DNA of 64,000 bases from Chengkuizengella axinellae (lineage in GTDB: Bacteria > Bacillota > Bacilli > Paenibacillales > KCTC-33759), in NCBI RefSeq assembly GCF_030730905.1, contig NZ_JAVAMP010000001.1:186001-250000 (forward strand), given 5' to 3'. Shown here in pieces: positions 1-8,646 of the stretch (its first letter is position 1; each line of letters begins with the position of its first letter). The notes under the pieces were generated by a model. The model saw nothing but the letters and a program-made list of their open reading frames with translations. It was not told the origin of the DNA and made no database searches. The position numbers were made by a program, and so were the translations under genes.

Positions 1-71
1 CAGTATATCCCACTTATTGGTATTACAATGTGGATAGTTGGGATAGGTAATTTTTCATGGGAGAGTAGGTT

Positions 72-1193
72 ATGTTTTTAAGGGATGAAACGAAGCCTGT
101 TAAGGTTGGGGATTTAACGATTGGTGGAAATAATGAAGTCATTATTCAAAGTATGTGTACTACTAAAACAGCCGATGTTGAAGCAACGGTTGCAGAAATT
201 CACCGATTAGAAGAAGCGGGATGTCAAATTGTTCGAGTTACTGTGAATAACAAAGAAGCAGCTGATGCTATTAAGGAGATAAAAAAACAAATCAATATTC
301 CACTAGTTGCAGATATCCATTTTGATTATAGACTGGCTTTATCTGCTATTGAGAATGGGATTGATAAAGTTAGAATTAATCCTGGAAATATTGGCAAAAG
401 GGAAAAAGTTGAAGCTGTGGTTAAAGCATGTAAGGAACGGGGAATTCCTATTCGAATAGGTGTAAATGCAGGTTCGCTTGAGAATCATTTATTAGAAAAG
501 TATGGTTATCCTACTGCAGATGCGATGGTTGAAAGTGCTGAATTTCATATTCAGATTTTAGAGGAGCTTGATTTTAAAGACATCATTGTATCTTTGAAAG
601 CATCCGATGTTCCTATGGCTATTGAAGCTTATTCTAAATTTGCAGAAAAGTTTGATTATCCAATGCATTTAGGTATTACTGAAGCAGGTACATTAAACGC
701 TGGCACAATTAAAAGTGCTGCTGGTTTGGGGGCCTTATTGGCAAAAGGATTAGGTTCTACTATGCGCATTTCTTTAAGTGCTGATCCTGTAGAAGAAATT
801 AAAGTTGCAAGAGAATTATTAAAGTCGTTTGGGTTGATTTCAAATGCGGCTACATTGGTTTCATGTCCAACTTGTGGAAGACTTGATATTGATTTATTTT
901 CAATTGCAAATGAAGTTGAAGAATATATACAGAATGTTAAGGTTCCAATTAAAGTTTCAGTTCTTGGCTGTGCTGTAAATGGACCTGGAGAAGCTAGGGA
1001 AGCCGATATCGGAATTGCTGGTGCTAGAGGTGAAGGGATGTTATTTCGCTATGGAGAAATGATCCGTAAAGTACCAGAAGATGAGTTGGTTAGTGAACTA
1101 AAAAAAGAAATTGATGTGATTGTTGAAGCTTATGAGCGAACTGGTGAAATTCCTGGTCGTCACGAAGCCTCAAAAAGCGGAATAATAAAGTAA
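72..1193 (+). CDS. ispG: 4-hydroxy-3-methylbut-2-enyl diphosphate synthase, flavodoxin-type
   Basis: This is the penultimate enzyme of the non-mevalonate (MEP) isoprenoid pathway. It reductively opens methylerythritol cyclodiphosphate to HMBPP and uses a [4Fe-4S] cluster. The 373 residues fit the short bacterial form: an N-terminal TIM barrel, then a C-terminal cluster-binding domain. The Cys ligands are visible in SCPTCGR (around residue 266) and GCAVNGPGE (around residue 300). A GGGAGAG ribosome site precedes the ATG. The 71 bases upstream hold only an open hydrophobic frame that overruns the start, which may be the tail of an upstream gene but cannot be assigned. The next gene is over 500 bp downstream, so ispG is not co-transcribed with the peptide cluster in any obvious way. 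Confidence 0.97.
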   Translation: MFLRDETKPVKVGDLTIGGNNEVIIQSMCTTKTADVEATVAEIHRLEEAGCQIVRVTVNNKEAADAIKEIKKQINIPLVADIHFDYRLALSAIENGIDKVRINPGNIGKREKVEAVVKACKERGIPIRIGVNAGSLENHLLEKYGYPTADAMVESAEFHIQILEELDFKDIIVSLKASDVPMAIEAYSKFAEKFDYPMHLGITEAGTLNAGTIKSAAGLGALLAKGLGSTMRISLSADPVEEIKVARELLKSFGLISNAATLVSCPTCGRLDIDLFSIANEVEEYIQNVKVPIKVSVLGCAVNGPGEAREADIGIAGARGEGMLFRYGEMIRKVPEDELVSELKKEIDVIVEAYERTGEIPGRHEASKSGIIK

Positions 1194-1270
1194 AATATAA
1201 CTTACCTCCAAATGAATAATAAATTTTTTTTAAAAAAAGTATATAAAAGCTTCAAAAAAGCCATACTATT

Positions 1271-1624
1271 TTTGACGGTGAAAGAGAGGTGTGGTTCCGT
1301 TGGACAACCAATTCAACGAATCAGCCGAAGTGATTCTTTCTGATTCGATGTAGAAGCATACCCAATGAAAAAGTTTAAAAACTTAGACAATGGGTATATA
1401 AATCAACTTTATCAAATATTCAACATTCCATGTTATCTTCTATTATGGAAGTGTATAGGATTGTAGAAGCTAGATAAGTTCAACTTTTTCCAGTTGGATT
1501 ATCTCCACTGAAAAAAGAATTCGCTTTATTGTACTCACAATAAACTGAAAGTTTCTCCTCGTAGATTGAGTTTCAAAAATCACCGTCGAAAGACCTCTAA
1601 CTATTAGTTAGGGGTCTTTTTAGC
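1271..1624 (+). ncRNA. candidate structured non-coding RNA, about 350 nt
   Basis: No coding frame with a ribosome site is visible between ispG and the precursor gene. Instead there is a nested set of inverted repeats enclosed by a long-range helix: GACGGTG at 1274-1280 pairs with CACCGTC at 1581-1587, and the helix extends by three pairs including one U-G. Inside are GAATCA/TGATTC (around 1318-1336), ATACCCA/TGGGTAT (around 1358-1397) and TTCCAT/ATGGAA (around 1426-1450). A strong intrinsic terminator follows directly. I compared it by eye with tmRNA, RNase P, SRP, 6S and lysine riboswitch signatures and found no match, so the family is unknown. Confidence 0.5.
1591..1624 (+). terminator. intrinsic terminator of the candidate RNA
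   Basis: AGACCTCTAAC and GTTAGGGGTCT form an 11-bp stem (one G-U pair) around TATTA, followed by a T run. It starts right after the CACCGTC arm of the long-range helix, so it looks like the 3' end of the structured RNA. Confidence 0.8.
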
Positions 1625-1668
1625 ATGACATATTAAGTTTAATACTTCTACCATTGGTATATATGTAA

Positions 1669-1715
1669 AATATAGACAGAATTAGTTCTTATATGGTAAT
1701 ATATGGACAGAATAA
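1669..1715 (+). promoter_or_regulatory. phased direct repeats upstream of the RiPP precursor
   Basis: Two near-identical blocks, ATATAGACAGAATTA (from 1670) and ATATGGACAGAATAA (from 1701), lie 31 bp apart, about three helical turns, and 50-95 bp before the precursor ATG. They could be a regulator's binding sites in the cluster promoter. No regulator gene is present in the cluster, and the exact -35/-10 boxes are not clear. Confidence 0.4.
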
Positions 1716-1764
1716 AACATCTTGAATCTAGCATCAATTTTATAGTGAAAAGGAGAGGAATTAT

Positions 1765-1911
1765 ATGTCAGAGGAAAAAAAGTTGAATCTTGAGGAAGAA
1801 GAATTTAATCTTGACCTTGAGGTGTACGAAGTATCATCAGCTACAGTTTTAGAAGCAATGGGAGCATCAAACGGTCATAATTCTTGTTCAGTAGTAAAAA
1901 CTAAACACTAA
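1765..1911 (+). CDS. thiopeptide-like RiPP precursor peptide
   Basis: This 48-residue ORF has an excellent ribosome site (AAGGAGAGG) and sits directly before the lanB/YcaO genes. The acidic leader (residues 1-34: EEKKLNLEEEEFNLDLEVYE, then SSATVLEAMGA) resembles the leaders of micrococcin/thiocillin-type precursors, which from memory of that family end in ALEIMGA before Ser1. By that analogy cleavage after Ala34 gives a 14-residue core, S-N-G-H-N-S-C-S-V-V-K-T-K-H. Micrococcin also has a 14-residue core, but that one is Cys-rich; here there is one Cys flanked by two Ser. Ser35, Ser40, Ser42 and Thr46 are possible dehydration sites and Cys41 the only thiazole candidate. The Cys-Ser pair at core positions 7-8 recalls the Cys-Ser used for pyridine formation in thiopeptides. 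The cleavage site and modifications are inference. Confidence 0.85.
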   Translation: MSEEKKLNLEEEEFNLDLEVYEVSSATVLEAMGASNGHNSCSVVKTKH

Positions 1912-1921
1912 ATGTAACAAT

Positions 1922-1954
1922 GAATGCTCAGTTAGGTATGTTAACTGAGCATTC
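1922..1954 (+). terminator. attenuator hairpin between precursor and lanB
   Basis: GAATGCTCAGTTA and TAACTGAGCATTC form a perfect 13-bp stem around a 7-nt loop, followed by the T-rich CACTTTATTTT. It starts 10 nt after the precursor stop. Such partial terminators let the precursor mRNA exceed the enzyme mRNAs in many peptide clusters. Confidence 0.8.
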
Positions 1955-2001
1955 ACTTTATTTTAAGTATCTCAATATTACATGATGGAAGAGTGTTGTG
2001 C

Positions 2002-4962
2002 ATGAGTATTTACAATAAATATATTGTTAGAAGTCCAGCGATAGAAAAAAATTACATATATGATCTTTTTTATTCAAGTGATCTTCATGATTATATTCTA
2101 AACATGATCAATGATCTTTCCTTTATGGAAAGAATTTTGGTTGCAAGCCACGACTTATATCATCAATTGATAGAGATTAAAAACGGAAAACAAATGAATG
2201 AAGATGTAGTCGTTTCTGTTATGAAATATATTCTAAGAATGTCATCAAGACCAATGCCTTATGGTTTATTTGCAGGATTATTAGAGAATGATTTCAATTC
2301 TAATACAAATTCGACATCAGACTCTTATAAAGAAGTAAGAGTTTCGCTGGATTGGTTAAACCTTCTTGTTAGAAGAATAGAGCAATCTCAAGTTCTTGAT
2401 TCTAATCTGTTGTTGTATAAAAATAATTTGCTCAGGGAAACGAATGATAAGTTTTATTTGGATATAGCGGTAGACGATAGTCAAAATAGAATAAGTCTTA
2501 GAAAAACGAAGTTTCTTCAAGACTTAATGTCAGTATTAGACACTTCTAAAGGAATGAATGAAGTTACTCAATTATTGAGTGGAGGTAATTCACAAAAAGA
2601 ACATCATATTCTCGAAGCAATTAAACGTTTATTGAACAATAATATGATCCTTAGCCATCTTCGACCACATTCAATATTAAGTCAGGAAGATAGATATGGA
2701 TTACAATTTATTCTCAAAGAAAAAGCACTCATTAATACAGAACTATATGAGCAATTGTTAGAAATAGAACAATTAATAGAGTCATATAAATACAGTCAGG
2801 TTGGTAAGGGGATTCAGACTTATCAGGAAATGATTCAAAAAATGAGCGAAGTTTGCAAAAGTAAAAGGTATGTTGTAGTGGATCAAGTTTCTCATCATGC
2901 TTCGTATAAGCTTGATGCAGAAATTGCACAGCATTTTGTTGATGATATTCAGTTTTTAACATCATTTAATGTTTTTAATTCTTTTCATAAATTATGGGAA
3001 AATTATGAGTATAAGTTTCTTGATGAATATGGTTTTTTTAATGAAATCAATTTAATAGATTTAATTGATGAGGACACTGGTATTGGTACCCCTAAGTTTA
3101 ATCAAGATTATAACAGCATGAATTCAGTGAAAGAAGATCAGTTTAATGAATACTTATTAGATCTAATACAAGTAGCTATTTTAAATAATAAAGACCACAT
3201 TCATTTATCCAAAAGTGATATTCAATTTATTACAGATCTATTCCAAACTCATTTAGAAAAAAAAATAAACGAAGGTTATGATGTTAAGTTTAATATCATT
3301 AAAGAAAATGATAAAGAAAAAATCGTTTTAAATGAAAATTCATTTAGTAATACCTCTACTTCATTCAGAGGAAGGTTTAAGTTGAATACGAAGGAGGATA
3401 AATCAACACTGAGTTACAATAATTGTAATTATGTGAGTGTGGAGGTAAATGTTGTTGCCAATCATTATAGTGATTTGGGAGTAACTTATGATAAAGATAA
3501 TATACAATTATTGATCCATACACCAGTGCCTTGCGAGAATAATGCTTATATTACGATAAAGGATATTGTTGTCGGGTTAGATCATAATGGTCTTTATTTG
3601 AAAAGTAAGTCTTTAGGAAAAAAAATTATTCCTACCTTTACTCACATGCTGTATTACAGTAATTTCAACGAAGATCCTTCTCTTTTATTTTTACATCAGT
3701 ATGGAAAATATATTTCTAATACTCCTAGAGATTTTTACTTAGGTGTAGCGGAGAATTTGAACTATATTCCAAGAATTGAATATAAACAAAATATTTTATC
3801 TCTAAAACGCTGGAGAATCAAAAAAACACTTATGGAAAGAGAAGTAAACACAACGGGTAAAAGTAAGAGACAGTACCTTTTAGATTTTGTTGAAAATTAT
3901 AATGTAGATGCTGTTGTTTACATGCTTAAGGGCGATATGAGTTTACCTATCCATGTACATACATCATTAGGTATGGATTTATTGTTGAATGAATTGAACA
4001 ATCAGAGTACGGAGGAGCATGTCGTTTTAACAGAAGCGCCAGAATTAAATGATCCAAACGATTCTACTATGAATTTAGATTTTATTATAACTGTGCTGCC
4101 TGAACTAGATAAATTTAAACAACTTAATGAAGCTGAAAATTGTTATGGTGATTCTGTATCAATCCCTGATCTTAGTTGGATTTATTACCACATTTATTAT
4201 AGAAAAGGGGAGAGGATAAAGATAAGTTGCAGCTGCATGAAATGGTTAGATGAACAGAAGATCCATCAATATTTTATAGTGAGTTACAGTGATGCTGCTG
4301 AACATATTCGTTTGAGGTTTAAACACGATAATCCATTGCTAAAAGAGAAGTTTCATTTGTTTTTACAACAATGGGTGAAAGATAAAACGATAAAAAAATA
4401 TTCCGAAGAAATCTTTTTTCCTGAATATTCACGATATGGCGGTCATGAATTGTGCAATGTGGCATACGAATTTTTTTGTTATGATACGAAGTTTTTAGGC
4501 ATAGTGAATGGGTTAAAACAGTTCAATCATAAAAGTAAACTCGAACAAGGGGTTATGGTTTGTCTATATACAGTGATGGATTTATTTGATCGTTATGATA
4601 CTGCTTTTGAATTTTTAAGAGACTTACGAGGTGAAAAAAATAAATCTGTATTAAAAGAGTTTAGCACGAACAGGCAAAAGTATACTGGTGCAGCAAGAGA
4701 AATACTTTTTATCTACGATAGAGAAAACGATGTTCTTTTTCAGAAAAGAAAAATAGCTAGAAAATATAGTGAGCAAGTTCATCGATCATTTCAAAGTGAA
4801 AGAAGTTTTTACATTTTTAAAAGCGTAGTTCATATGACAATGAATAGATTTATGGGAATTGATCGTGAGTTAGAGAATAAAGTTTATGAAACAGCCAGTT
4901 ATACTTTTTACAACCTAAAGTACACATTGGATATACAAGGAGGTTACCATGAACTTCTATGA
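2002..4962 (+). CDS. full-length LanB-type lantibiotic/thiopeptide dehydratase
   Basis: The 986-residue protein has both halves of a class I LanB. The N-terminal glutamylation domain occupies roughly residues 1-650, with the family signature SSRPMPYGLFAGL near residue 84. The C-terminal elimination (SpaB-C type) domain starts around residue 725 with WIYYHIYYRKGE and includes HIRLRF. LanB enzymes use glutamyl-tRNA to activate Ser/Thr and then eliminate glutamate to give dehydroalanine/dehydrobutyrine. Thiopeptide clusters usually split these activities over two genes, whereas here they are fused as in lantibiotic systems. ATG 2002 is chosen because GGAAGAG lies 8 nt upstream; an in-frame GTG at 1993 overlaps that site. 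The product is very Tyr/Asn/Lys-rich, in line with the AT-rich cluster. Its end overlaps the next gene by 14 bp, so translation is probably coupled. Confidence 0.93.
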   Translation: MSIYNKYIVRSPAIEKNYIYDLFYSSDLHDYILNMINDLSFMERILVASHDLYHQLIEIKNGKQMNEDVVVSVMKYILRMSSRPMPYGLFAGLLENDFNSNTNSTSDSYKEVRVSLDWLNLLVRRIEQSQVLDSNLLLYKNNLLRETNDKFYLDIAVDDSQNRISLRKTKFLQDLMSVLDTSKGMNEVTQLLSGGNSQKEHHILEAIKRLLNNNMILSHLRPHSILSQEDRYGLQFILKEKALINTELYEQLLEIEQLIESYKYSQVGKGIQTYQEMIQKMSEVCKSKRYVVVDQVSHHASYKLDAEIAQHFVDDIQFLTSFNVFNSFHKLWENYEYKFLDEYGFFNEINLIDLIDEDTGIGTPKFNQDYNSMNSVKEDQFNEYLLDLIQVAILNNKDHIHLSKSDIQFITDLFQTHLEKKINEGYDVKFNIIKENDKEKIVLNENSFSNTSTSFRGRFKLNTKEDKSTLSYNNCNYVSVEVNVVANHYSDLGVTYDKDNIQLLIHTPVPCENNAYITIKDIVVGLDHNGLYLKSKSLGKKIIPTFTHMLYYSNFNEDPSLLFLHQYGKYISNTPRDFYLGVAENLNYIPRIEYKQNILSLKRWRIKKTLMEREVNTTGKSKRQYLLDFVENYNVDAVVYMLKGDMSLPIHVHTSLGMDLLLNELNNQSTEEHVVLTEAPELNDPNDSTMNLDFIITVLPELDKFKQLNEAENCYGDSVSIPDLSWIYYHIYYRKGERIKISCSCMKWLDEQKIHQYFIVSYSDAAEHIRLRFKHDNPLLKEKFHLFLQQWVKDKTIKKYSEEIFFPEYSRYGGHELCNVAYEFFCYDTKFLGIVNGLKQFNHKSKLEQGVMVCLYTVMDLFDRYDTAFEFLRDLRGEKNKSVLKEFSTNRQKYTGAAREILFIYDRENDVLFQKRKIARKYSEQVHRSFQSERSFYIFKSVVHMTMNRFMGIDRELENKVYETASYTFYNLKYTLDIQGGYHELL

Positions 4963-5938
4963 GGTCACTTGTTATGTCAATGAAGAGAATCCCAATCACC
5001 CAGTGTTTAAAACTTTGAAGAATATCGCACAAAATGAACAAAGTTCAACTTTAATTAAGGGTTGGCAGCATGGATACCATGTTAAAATAATTGGTTTTTT
5101 GGATGGCGAAAAAGTGGATAAATACTTCAAATTATTATCTTCCATCTTAGAAAATGAACCTACATACATTTACTCTACTGAAAGCTTTAAAAAAAAATAT
5201 AAAAAGATTTCTGAGATCACGAATCATGTTCAGGCGAATGAAGAAATTTATCAAAACAAAGTGATCATCAAACAAATTACGGACTGTTATCATTTTGAGA
5301 ATATGAAGCAATTGCAATTATATGTATTTACTCATCAAATATTTGATTCTTTTTATATAGATAATTACTGGAAGGAAAACGATATATTAACAATCGTTCA
5401 TGATATATACCTGTTCGTGAAATTATTGCCAGATAAGGTGATCAGCGAAAGAGATTTATTATACTCTAATGGTTATACTTCTCATTTATCACATTATATT
5501 GGATTCTTAAACTCTCTTAAACAAAATGATAGAAAACGGATTCAGCAAATGTTCAAAAAAAGAGTAACAGATGATATCAGACAGTTAAAAGATGGTACCC
5601 AAAAAGGGAATGTAGAATTAGTTTCAAAATTATTTGAGGTTTATCAATTCGTTTCTAAGTATGTAGATGATGGAATGATCAATTTTCACTCTCCACATTC
5701 TTCAAAACAATTTAATTCTAAAGTGAATCAATCATCAATAAGACATGCTTCCATTTTTGAAGATGAGGAGTTGAAGGAAGCGGTTTTGAGAGACAAAGTA
5801 TTATGTACAAATAAATGGATTTTGAATGTATTGTATGAAAAATTAGTGTTATTAAACATAAAGCCCATTGAAAAGTTTTATATGAATTATTTAATCAGTT
5901 TAATGCGTTATGAAGAAAAACTATTGGAGGTGAATTAA
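4949..5938 (+). CDS. thiopeptide-type bacteriocin biosynthesis protein (LanB C-domain/pyridine synthase-like)
   Basis: This 329-residue protein looks like a stand-alone relative of the LanB C-terminal fold. The early segment GWQHGYHVKIIGF (residues 38-50) matches the W-x-x-G-x-H-V-R/K-pattern seen near the N terminus of these proteins. The family (PF14028-like) includes both split elimination enzymes and the [4+2] cycloaddition enzymes of thiopeptides (TclM, TbtD, PbtD), which are of similar size. The upstream LanB already has its own elimination domain, so a second role, pyridine formation between two dehydroalanines, is the more interesting reading. That is inference, and no active-site residue can be asserted from sequence alone. 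The start is ATG 4949 with a strong AGGAGG, overlapping lanB. An alternative is an accessory elimination or partner subunit. Confidence 0.7.
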   Translation: MNFYEVTCYVNEENPNHPVFKTLKNIAQNEQSSTLIKGWQHGYHVKIIGFLDGEKVDKYFKLLSSILENEPTYIYSTESFKKKYKKISEITNHVQANEEIYQNKVIIKQITDCYHFENMKQLQLYVFTHQIFDSFYIDNYWKENDILTIVHDIYLFVKLLPDKVISERDLLYSNGYTSHLSHYIGFLNSLKQNDRKRIQQMFKKRVTDDIRQLKDGTQKGNVELVSKLFEVYQFVSKYVDDGMINFHSPHSSKQFNSKVNQSSIRHASIFEDEELKEAVLRDKVLCTNKWILNVLYEKLVLLNIKPIEKFYMNYLISLMRYEEKLLEVN

Positions 5939-7057
5939 GTGAATGTTTATATAGAACCAACGTTGCATATTGTTGATATTGATTCTGACTTTATTTTAAC
6001 GACAAAAGATAAAAACTTAAAAATGAATTTAAGTGATAAACAAAAAGATTTGACTTATAAGTTGTTGCAAAAAATAAAATTGAATTCAAATATTTCTCTT
6101 CTTTTAGAAGATAACAAATCCTTTGAGTCTCAAATGTTACAAGTACTGATGAAAAATAACATAGTGAGACTTCATACTGATGAGGAAGAGTCAGTTATCA
6201 TAAAAGGAATTCATTGTATTCACGGAAAATTGTCATTTCTAAAGTCAATTCAACAACAGATAAGCACAAAAAGTAAAATGATAGAAAGTAATTATGGACA
6301 ATCATTATGTTTGGACGATGAGGTTTTAAATAAGAAAGAGATATATGTGTATGTATGTAGAGAAAGTCTGTATATCGCAACAAAACCATTAAACAAGTTA
6401 AACACATATACGGTAGATAGTGAAATGATGGAGCAATATGCGTCATTTGTTCTTATGGAGAAACTTAGGGATGACGTACTTGATATAAGGGATACTGTTA
6501 TTATTAAAATTGACTTGACCTTGTACAACAACGAGATTGATTATCTTATTACAGAACAGGTGAACGAAATAAATTACTCCAATAGTTGTTTAGTTGATGA
6601 CAAGTTATCTGGTTACACAGTTGACTTTAATGTAGAAAACTACTTTCCACTTGTACAATGTAAATACCAAGGTGTAGAGAGTAATAGAAACTTATCCTCC
6701 ATTGGTTATGACAAAGAAGATGCGATCCGAAACTTATTTATCATTTTAAATGGTTCTGGCATTGATGAACAATACTTCATTAGAGGAAGTCACACAGAGT
6801 ATCCCTTGAATAGCGAATCATTCCTTCGTAAATTTATCAATATTTATTTCTCAAAAAAGATTTATATTCATCATATTGAAGAAGATCATAAACAGTTTAA
6901 GAGCGATAATATGACTATTATTTATAAAGGGAAAAACACGTGTAATGAACACACTCTTTTTTTAACGCTGTTCGTTAATCATCAATTTGAAGGGAAAGAG
7001 TTGAAGATAAGTGGAAACGAAATTATTAATGAACAGCTTAAAGAAATTATGTCTTGA
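5939..7057 (+). CDS. probable RRE-containing cyclodehydratase partner (Ocin-ThiF-like position)
   Basis: The 372-residue protein starts with GTG right after the previous stop, behind GGAGGTG. Residues 1-85 read like a winged-helix RiPP recognition element: beta-rich YIEPTLHIVDID, then LSDKQKDLTYKLLQKI, then a VLMKNNIVRLHTDEEE-type hairpin. In azole and thiopeptide clusters the gene next to the YcaO usually encodes an E1-like or Ocin-ThiF-like protein that binds the leader and delivers it to the YcaO. Position and size fit that role. I see no nucleotide-binding GxGxxG motif and no CxxC zinc pairs, so any E1 fold is degenerate. Residues 235-275 (YQGVESNRNLSSIGY, then an Ala/Ile-rich helix) faintly recall a motif found in this family. 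Family assignment is tentative; position in the operon is solid. Confidence 0.6.
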   Translation: MNVYIEPTLHIVDIDSDFILTTKDKNLKMNLSDKQKDLTYKLLQKIKLNSNISLLLEDNKSFESQMLQVLMKNNIVRLHTDEEESVIIKGIHCIHGKLSFLKSIQQQISTKSKMIESNYGQSLCLDDEVLNKKEIYVYVCRESLYIATKPLNKLNTYTVDSEMMEQYASFVLMEKLRDDVLDIRDTVIIKIDLTLYNNEIDYLITEQVNEINYSNSCLVDDKLSGYTVDFNVENYFPLVQCKYQGVESNRNLSSIGYDKEDAIRNLFIILNGSGIDEQYFIRGSHTEYPLNSESFLRKFINIYFSKKIYIHHIEEDHKQFKSDNMTIIYKGKNTCNEHTLFLTLFVNHQFEGKELKISGNEIINEQLKEIMS

Positions 7058-8624
7058 TATTTTCAGAAACATGGATGTTGATTGTCTTAGTACAATGAAT
7101 GACTCAATTCAAGTGGATTTTAAGGGGATAGCTTTGACTGTAATTTGTTCGGACGAATGGTTGGAGATTAGAAAATGTCCCGTAGAAGAAACATATAAAG
7201 AAGGGTTAGAGTGGCCATGTATGATAGATAAGCACACTGGGAATATGAATTTGAAAAAAATGATAACCTTTTTTTTATTAAATATACATAAATTCGATGC
7301 CCTGCTTATTAATTCAACAACGATTAAATTATCGTACACTTATCATCAAGTTCATAATCAGGTTAAACGTAGCCCTGAACAGAAAAGGTTAGAAAATAAT
7401 ATTCCAGTGAAGGATCTTATTTATTTACTTCTTTTCTACAAAGGGGGTTGCATATTTGATGAAAATGATGGGATTGTATCTGTGGCGAACCGAGAAGATT
7501 ATGCTATACAAGGATTTGGTTATGATTTTAATATTGATCATGCTAAGTTTAAAGCGATAGCCGAATATTTAGAAAGAAGTGCTGCATCAAGTAAACTTCC
7601 CCATACATTAAAGGCTAGTTATAGAGAAATTCAGAATAAAGCGGTGTACCCTAAGGTTTTAGGAGTGTACGATGGTGAAGTTGTTGATAAATACAATGAT
7701 CTTGAAATGTACAATGATGATCTTTCTTTTCATTGGGTTCTAGCAACTTCTTTGTTAAATGATAAAGAGGAATATATCCCTGAACAAATTAGTCAATATT
7801 TACGGCAAGATATTAAAAATAGATATGTTTATGAAAGTTCTAACGGCTGCTCAGTAGGAAACAGCATAGAGGAAGCTTCGTTATACTCCATATTGGAAAT
7901 AGTTGAAAGAGACATATTTATGAATTTTTGGTTTGAGGATGAGCATTCTATTCATTTCATTGAATTTGATCGTGAGAGAAGTAACATACTTGGAAGAGAA
8001 CTATATTTTGAAGAATTAGGATATCATTTAGAGTTTTATTATATTAAAAATAAGACTGAACTTCCTGTGGTTTGGTGTTTGCTGCGAAGTGTAAATCAAG
8101 ACAACATTTTTTATTCGATCACAGGTCTAGGTTGTCACATAAATATTCAACATGCAATAGATTCCGCTTTTTATGAAGTTTATAACTCTTTTCAAAAACT
8201 TGCTAATCATTCAATGGATAAGGTTATCGAACATTTAAATAGAATAGAGAAAACAAATGAGATAAATGATGTACTAGATCATATTTATTATTTTCTATCG
8301 TATCGCTCAAAACCATTAGTGGAGCAAAAGTTGAAAAGTGCTAAATCGTGTAACTACACAGATTTGACATCTAAAAAGAATTTTCAAAGTATTTATGTTG
8401 AAGAAGAGTTGTCATATGTGAAGGACAAAGTAAAGAGGGTGTACAAAGACATACTTATTGTGAATCAAACGAATGATTTTATGAGTGCTCTATCATTGTA
8501 TTGCACCAAAGCGATTTTAATAGGGGCTGCACCTTTAGATTTTACATCTCACTTAATAAGATTAGTAAATGATGAAAAGACAAATCGTCGAATTGAGAAT
8601 CGGAATGTGCATCCATTAGCTTGA
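7011..8624 (+). CDS. YcaO-type azoline cyclodehydratase
   Basis: This is a YcaO protein of up to 537 residues, the ATP-dependent enzyme that cyclises Cys/Ser/Thr side chains onto the backbone amide to give azolines. The core signature is SSNGCSVGNSIEEASLYSIL followed by EIVERDIFMNFWF (residues about 282-315), which matches the S-x-G-x-A-x-G then E-x-x-ERD ATP/Mg-binding region. Many azole-forming YcaOs end in a proline-rich PxPxP tail, but this one ends NVHPLA with a single proline. The GTG start at 7011 overlaps the preceding gene by 47 bp; ATG 7029 or ATG 7071 are alternatives and none has a convincing ribosome site. With only one Cys in the predicted core, it may make a single ring. Neighbours on both sides belong to the same pathway. 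Confidence 0.88.
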   Translation: METKLLMNSLKKLCLDIFRNMDVDCLSTMNDSIQVDFKGIALTVICSDEWLEIRKCPVEETYKEGLEWPCMIDKHTGNMNLKKMITFFLLNIHKFDALLINSTTIKLSYTYHQVHNQVKRSPEQKRLENNIPVKDLIYLLLFYKGGCIFDENDGIVSVANREDYAIQGFGYDFNIDHAKFKAIAEYLERSAASSKLPHTLKASYREIQNKAVYPKVLGVYDGEVVDKYNDLEMYNDDLSFHWVLATSLLNDKEEYIPEQISQYLRQDIKNRYVYESSNGCSVGNSIEEASLYSILEIVERDIFMNFWFEDEHSIHFIEFDRERSNILGRELYFEELGYHLEFYYIKNKTELPVVWCLLRSVNQDNIFYSITGLGCHINIQHAIDSAFYEVYNSFQKLANHSMDKVIEHLNRIEKTNEINDVLDHIYYFLSYRSKPLVEQKLKSAKSCNYTDLTSKKNFQSIYVEEELSYVKDKVKRVYKDILIVNQTNDFMSALSLYCTKAILIGAAPLDFTSHLIRLVNDEKTNRRIENRNVHPLA

Positions 8625-8646
8625 ATTAGCAGTGAGGAGGGATACT

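Noticed and set aside
1-81. C-terminal end of an upstream membrane protein
   Set aside because: The first frame is open and hydrophobic up to 81 but overlaps the ispG start, and the stretch is too short to assign.
1271-1624. Lysine riboswitch
   Set aside because: GAGGTG and GCCGAAG occur, as in the lysine riboswitch core, but the order of helices and the other conserved junction bases do not match, the length is twice too long, and a terminator rather than a gene follows.
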